DNA from: Rhodospirillaceae bacterium
GTDB lineage: Bacteria; Pseudomonadota; Alphaproteobacteria; JAEUKQ01
Reading direction: 5' to 3'
Assembly (NCBI GenBank): GCA_016722635.1
Contig: JADKIX010000002.1
Coordinates: 1-19,840, forward strand
Length of the DNA stretch: 19,840 bases
Part shown: positions 18,613 through 19,840 of the stretch, in pieces
Layout: the number at the start of each line of letters is the position of its first letter
How positions within the stretch are numbered: the stretch's first letter is position 1
Made by a program: the position numbers and the translations under genes
Notes under the pieces: generated by a model
Database searches by the model: none
Told to the model about the DNA's origin: nothing
Seen by the model: the letters and a program-made list of their open reading frames with translations, nothing else

Positions 18613-19659
18613 ATACAGATACAAAATAAATCTGGAAATAATAAAGCTTACACAGAGCCTAAAAGATCACTTGCTTCTAGAAGTTCCCAGTCCAAGCAGT
18701 AGATATTCTAAAAAATATACGTAAAAGCAGATTCAGTTTAATACAAAGCCAGTTCGCATGTTTTGAGTTTGGAACTGATGTTTCATGGAGTCACGGCATT
18801 TAATCATAGCTAAGGGCTGTTTATCGTGGAAAATAAAATAATACCCATAAAAATTTTAAAATAGATGCGAACCAAACAGATAAAACTTACAAGGCTCAGC
18901 TAATCAGGCCCATGGGCAATCTGTTGGTTCTGAAGCCTGACCAAGTTCAGCCAAAACAAAACATGGCTCAAAGCGAATCTTGACAAGCATGCCCCGGGAG
19001 AATCAGTCAACCGGCAGTTACCAGCAACCTAGTAGCGGTAATGATAAGCACAGCCAGAACCGACCGAGGTAATCCCTTTCTGCACAACAACCAAACAATC
19101 CTGGTCAGCAGAACCACAGTCACAACAAGCCTGGCACTTCCCCCCACAATACGTGCCCACGTATAATACGGCATCAAAATACTGGCCAGCAAAAGACGGC
19201 CCTGTAAGAAAGCATATAAAAAATCCGCAGTTAGCCAGATCCCCAAACTTCTCACACCCAGCGCATATAAAACCCGGACAAAAAGCTGGTTTTGACTATG
19301 TAACCACCAGTTGGAAAGAGTCATAGATCTGCCCCAACTGCAAATGGTGATACAGGACAAAATATTTCTGCCGAACAACTTGATAAACCAGAAGAATCGG
19401 CGTATGAACGGTAAGAAAGTAAGTTCAAGGGGTTTGGTCCGAATAAAGATTCCCAGCCTCCAAAGATTATGGTCAATCTGATAACCCGAAAACGAGCCCT
19501 AAGCCGAACGAAATTGATCAAAACCACAATAAGCAGAAGCCTTCTCCCCTGGAGACATATGAAACTTCAGATAAAAACCGCAATCAGGGTCTGGGGAAAG
19601 ATAACCTAGAAACATTAGGAAGTAAGGCTCCTATCCCTTCTGAATTGGCTTTCAATTGA
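18613..19659 (+). pseudogene. Broken gene for a hydrophilic Q/N/P/S-rich protein, function unknown
   Basis: Plus-strand frames, joined across many breaks, give a continuous hydrophilic text. It runs NKSGNNKAYTEPKRSLASRS, then NFKIDANQTDKTYKAQ, NQAHGQSVGSEA, DQVQPKQNMAQSES, NQSTGSYQQPSSGNDKHSQN and AQQPNNPGQQNHSHNKPGTS. After a run of six C near 19140 it continues PQYVPTYNTASKYWPAKDG, KHIKNPQLARSPNFSHPAHI, GDTGQNISAEQLDKPEESAY and FGPNKDSQPPKIMVN. It ends NLETLGSKAPIPSELAFN with TGA at 19657. The start is unresolved: AGGAGG at 18600 is followed seven bases later by ATA, not ATG. The composition recalls the Q-rich tail of copy A at 4103-5686, but I cannot show homology. The density of breaks makes real decay as likely as sequence error. 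An intact minus-strand frame at 19007-19378 is probably its antisense shadow. Confidence 0.4.
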
Positions 19660-19667
19660 GTGCGAGG

Positions 19668-19840
19668 ATGCCAATAAGTGGGGACCATAACTTTGCGGAA
19701 CAAATAAAAGCAGTGCGTCGAAGCCCGTCGGCCTTGTGCCACGAGGTTTTCGGCCGTGTTGTCGGTTTGAAGGGAATCAATGCGGATGTAACGGTCATGC
19801 GGGGGGAAAATGGTTTGCGCCTCCTCGAAAATACCATTAA
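19668..19840 (+). CDS. Unidentified protein, N-terminal fragment (runs off the window)
   Basis: The frame is open from ATG at 19668 to the window edge, 57 codons without a break. It contains FAEQIKAVRRSPSALCHEVF, GRVVGLKGINADVTVM and ENGLRLLENTI, which reads as a compact mixed helix/strand fold. GC content is visibly higher than in the preceding 1.5 kb. GAGG stands only two bases before the ATG, too close for a good ribosome-binding site, so translation may begin upstream (the frame is open from 19644) or be joined to the preceding broken gene by a frame repair. I do not recognise the family. Confidence 0.4.
   Translation, partial: MPISGDHNFAEQIKAVRRSPSALCHEVFGRVVGLKGINADVTVMRGENGLRLLENTI

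Noticed and set aside
19007..19378. Minus-strand frame of 123 codons reading as a membrane protein
   Set aside because: The plus strand carries natural-looking hydrophilic protein text through the same bases and ends properly at 19659. The minus frame has no ribosome-binding site and is probably an antisense shadow, though it is unbroken and cannot be fully excluded.
1..19840. CRISPR arrays, insertion sequences, transposases, integrases
   Set aside because: No regularly spaced direct repeats, terminal inverted repeats with a transposase frame, or integrase motifs were seen on either strand.

Overview
The window looks like a chromosomal segment of a moderate-GC alphaproteobacterium. The evidence is the very large (about 1,640-codon) NAD-specific glutamate dehydrogenase, an rpe gene followed directly by a heparinase II/III-family gene (a pairing I recall from Rhodospirillales-like genomes), and a tRNA-Ala(CGC). 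The exact lineage cannot be fixed from the sequence alone. Nearly every gene is broken into short frames, usually by a one-base gain or loss at a homopolymer, and this includes housekeeping genes and the tRNA. That pattern fits uncorrected sequencing error better than wholesale pseudogenisation. I therefore annotate whole genes across the breaks; boundaries of broken genes are approximate.

Left part (1-3924): the 3' end of a copper P-type ATPase gene, a CueR-like copper regulator, a convergent EamA/DMT-family transporter, then ribulose-phosphate 3-epimerase and a heparinase II/III-family protein as a two-gene unit.

Middle part (4060-11005): an accessory island. On the minus strand it carries a tandemly duplicated two-gene module that I do not recognise. 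Each copy has a small protein (about 70 residues) followed by a protein with a shared domain built around the string GADNRD. The upstream copy (B) is short. The downstream copy (A) has a roughly 350-residue Q/S/P/K-rich tail and a hydrophobic C-terminus. A small lipoprotein gene precedes them. Divergent from these, on the plus strand, are a VirD4/TraD-like coupling ATPase with a multi-pass N-terminus and a membrane-anchored coiled-coil protein. No relaxase and no type IV secretion channel genes are visible.

Right part (11026-17843, minus strand): a small membrane protein with its own terminator, then NAD-glutamate dehydrogenase and a UMF1-type MFS transporter 54 bases apart, probably co-transcribed.

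Far right (17844-19840): an AT-rich spacer, a tRNA-Ala(CGC) with a shortened T stem, a gene-poor stretch, a broken plus-strand gene for a hydrophilic Q/N/P/S-rich protein, and an unidentified open frame that runs off the edge.

The best candidate for something new is the duplicated module next to the orphan coupling ATPase. A toxin/immunity or secreted-substrate role is a hypothesis only.
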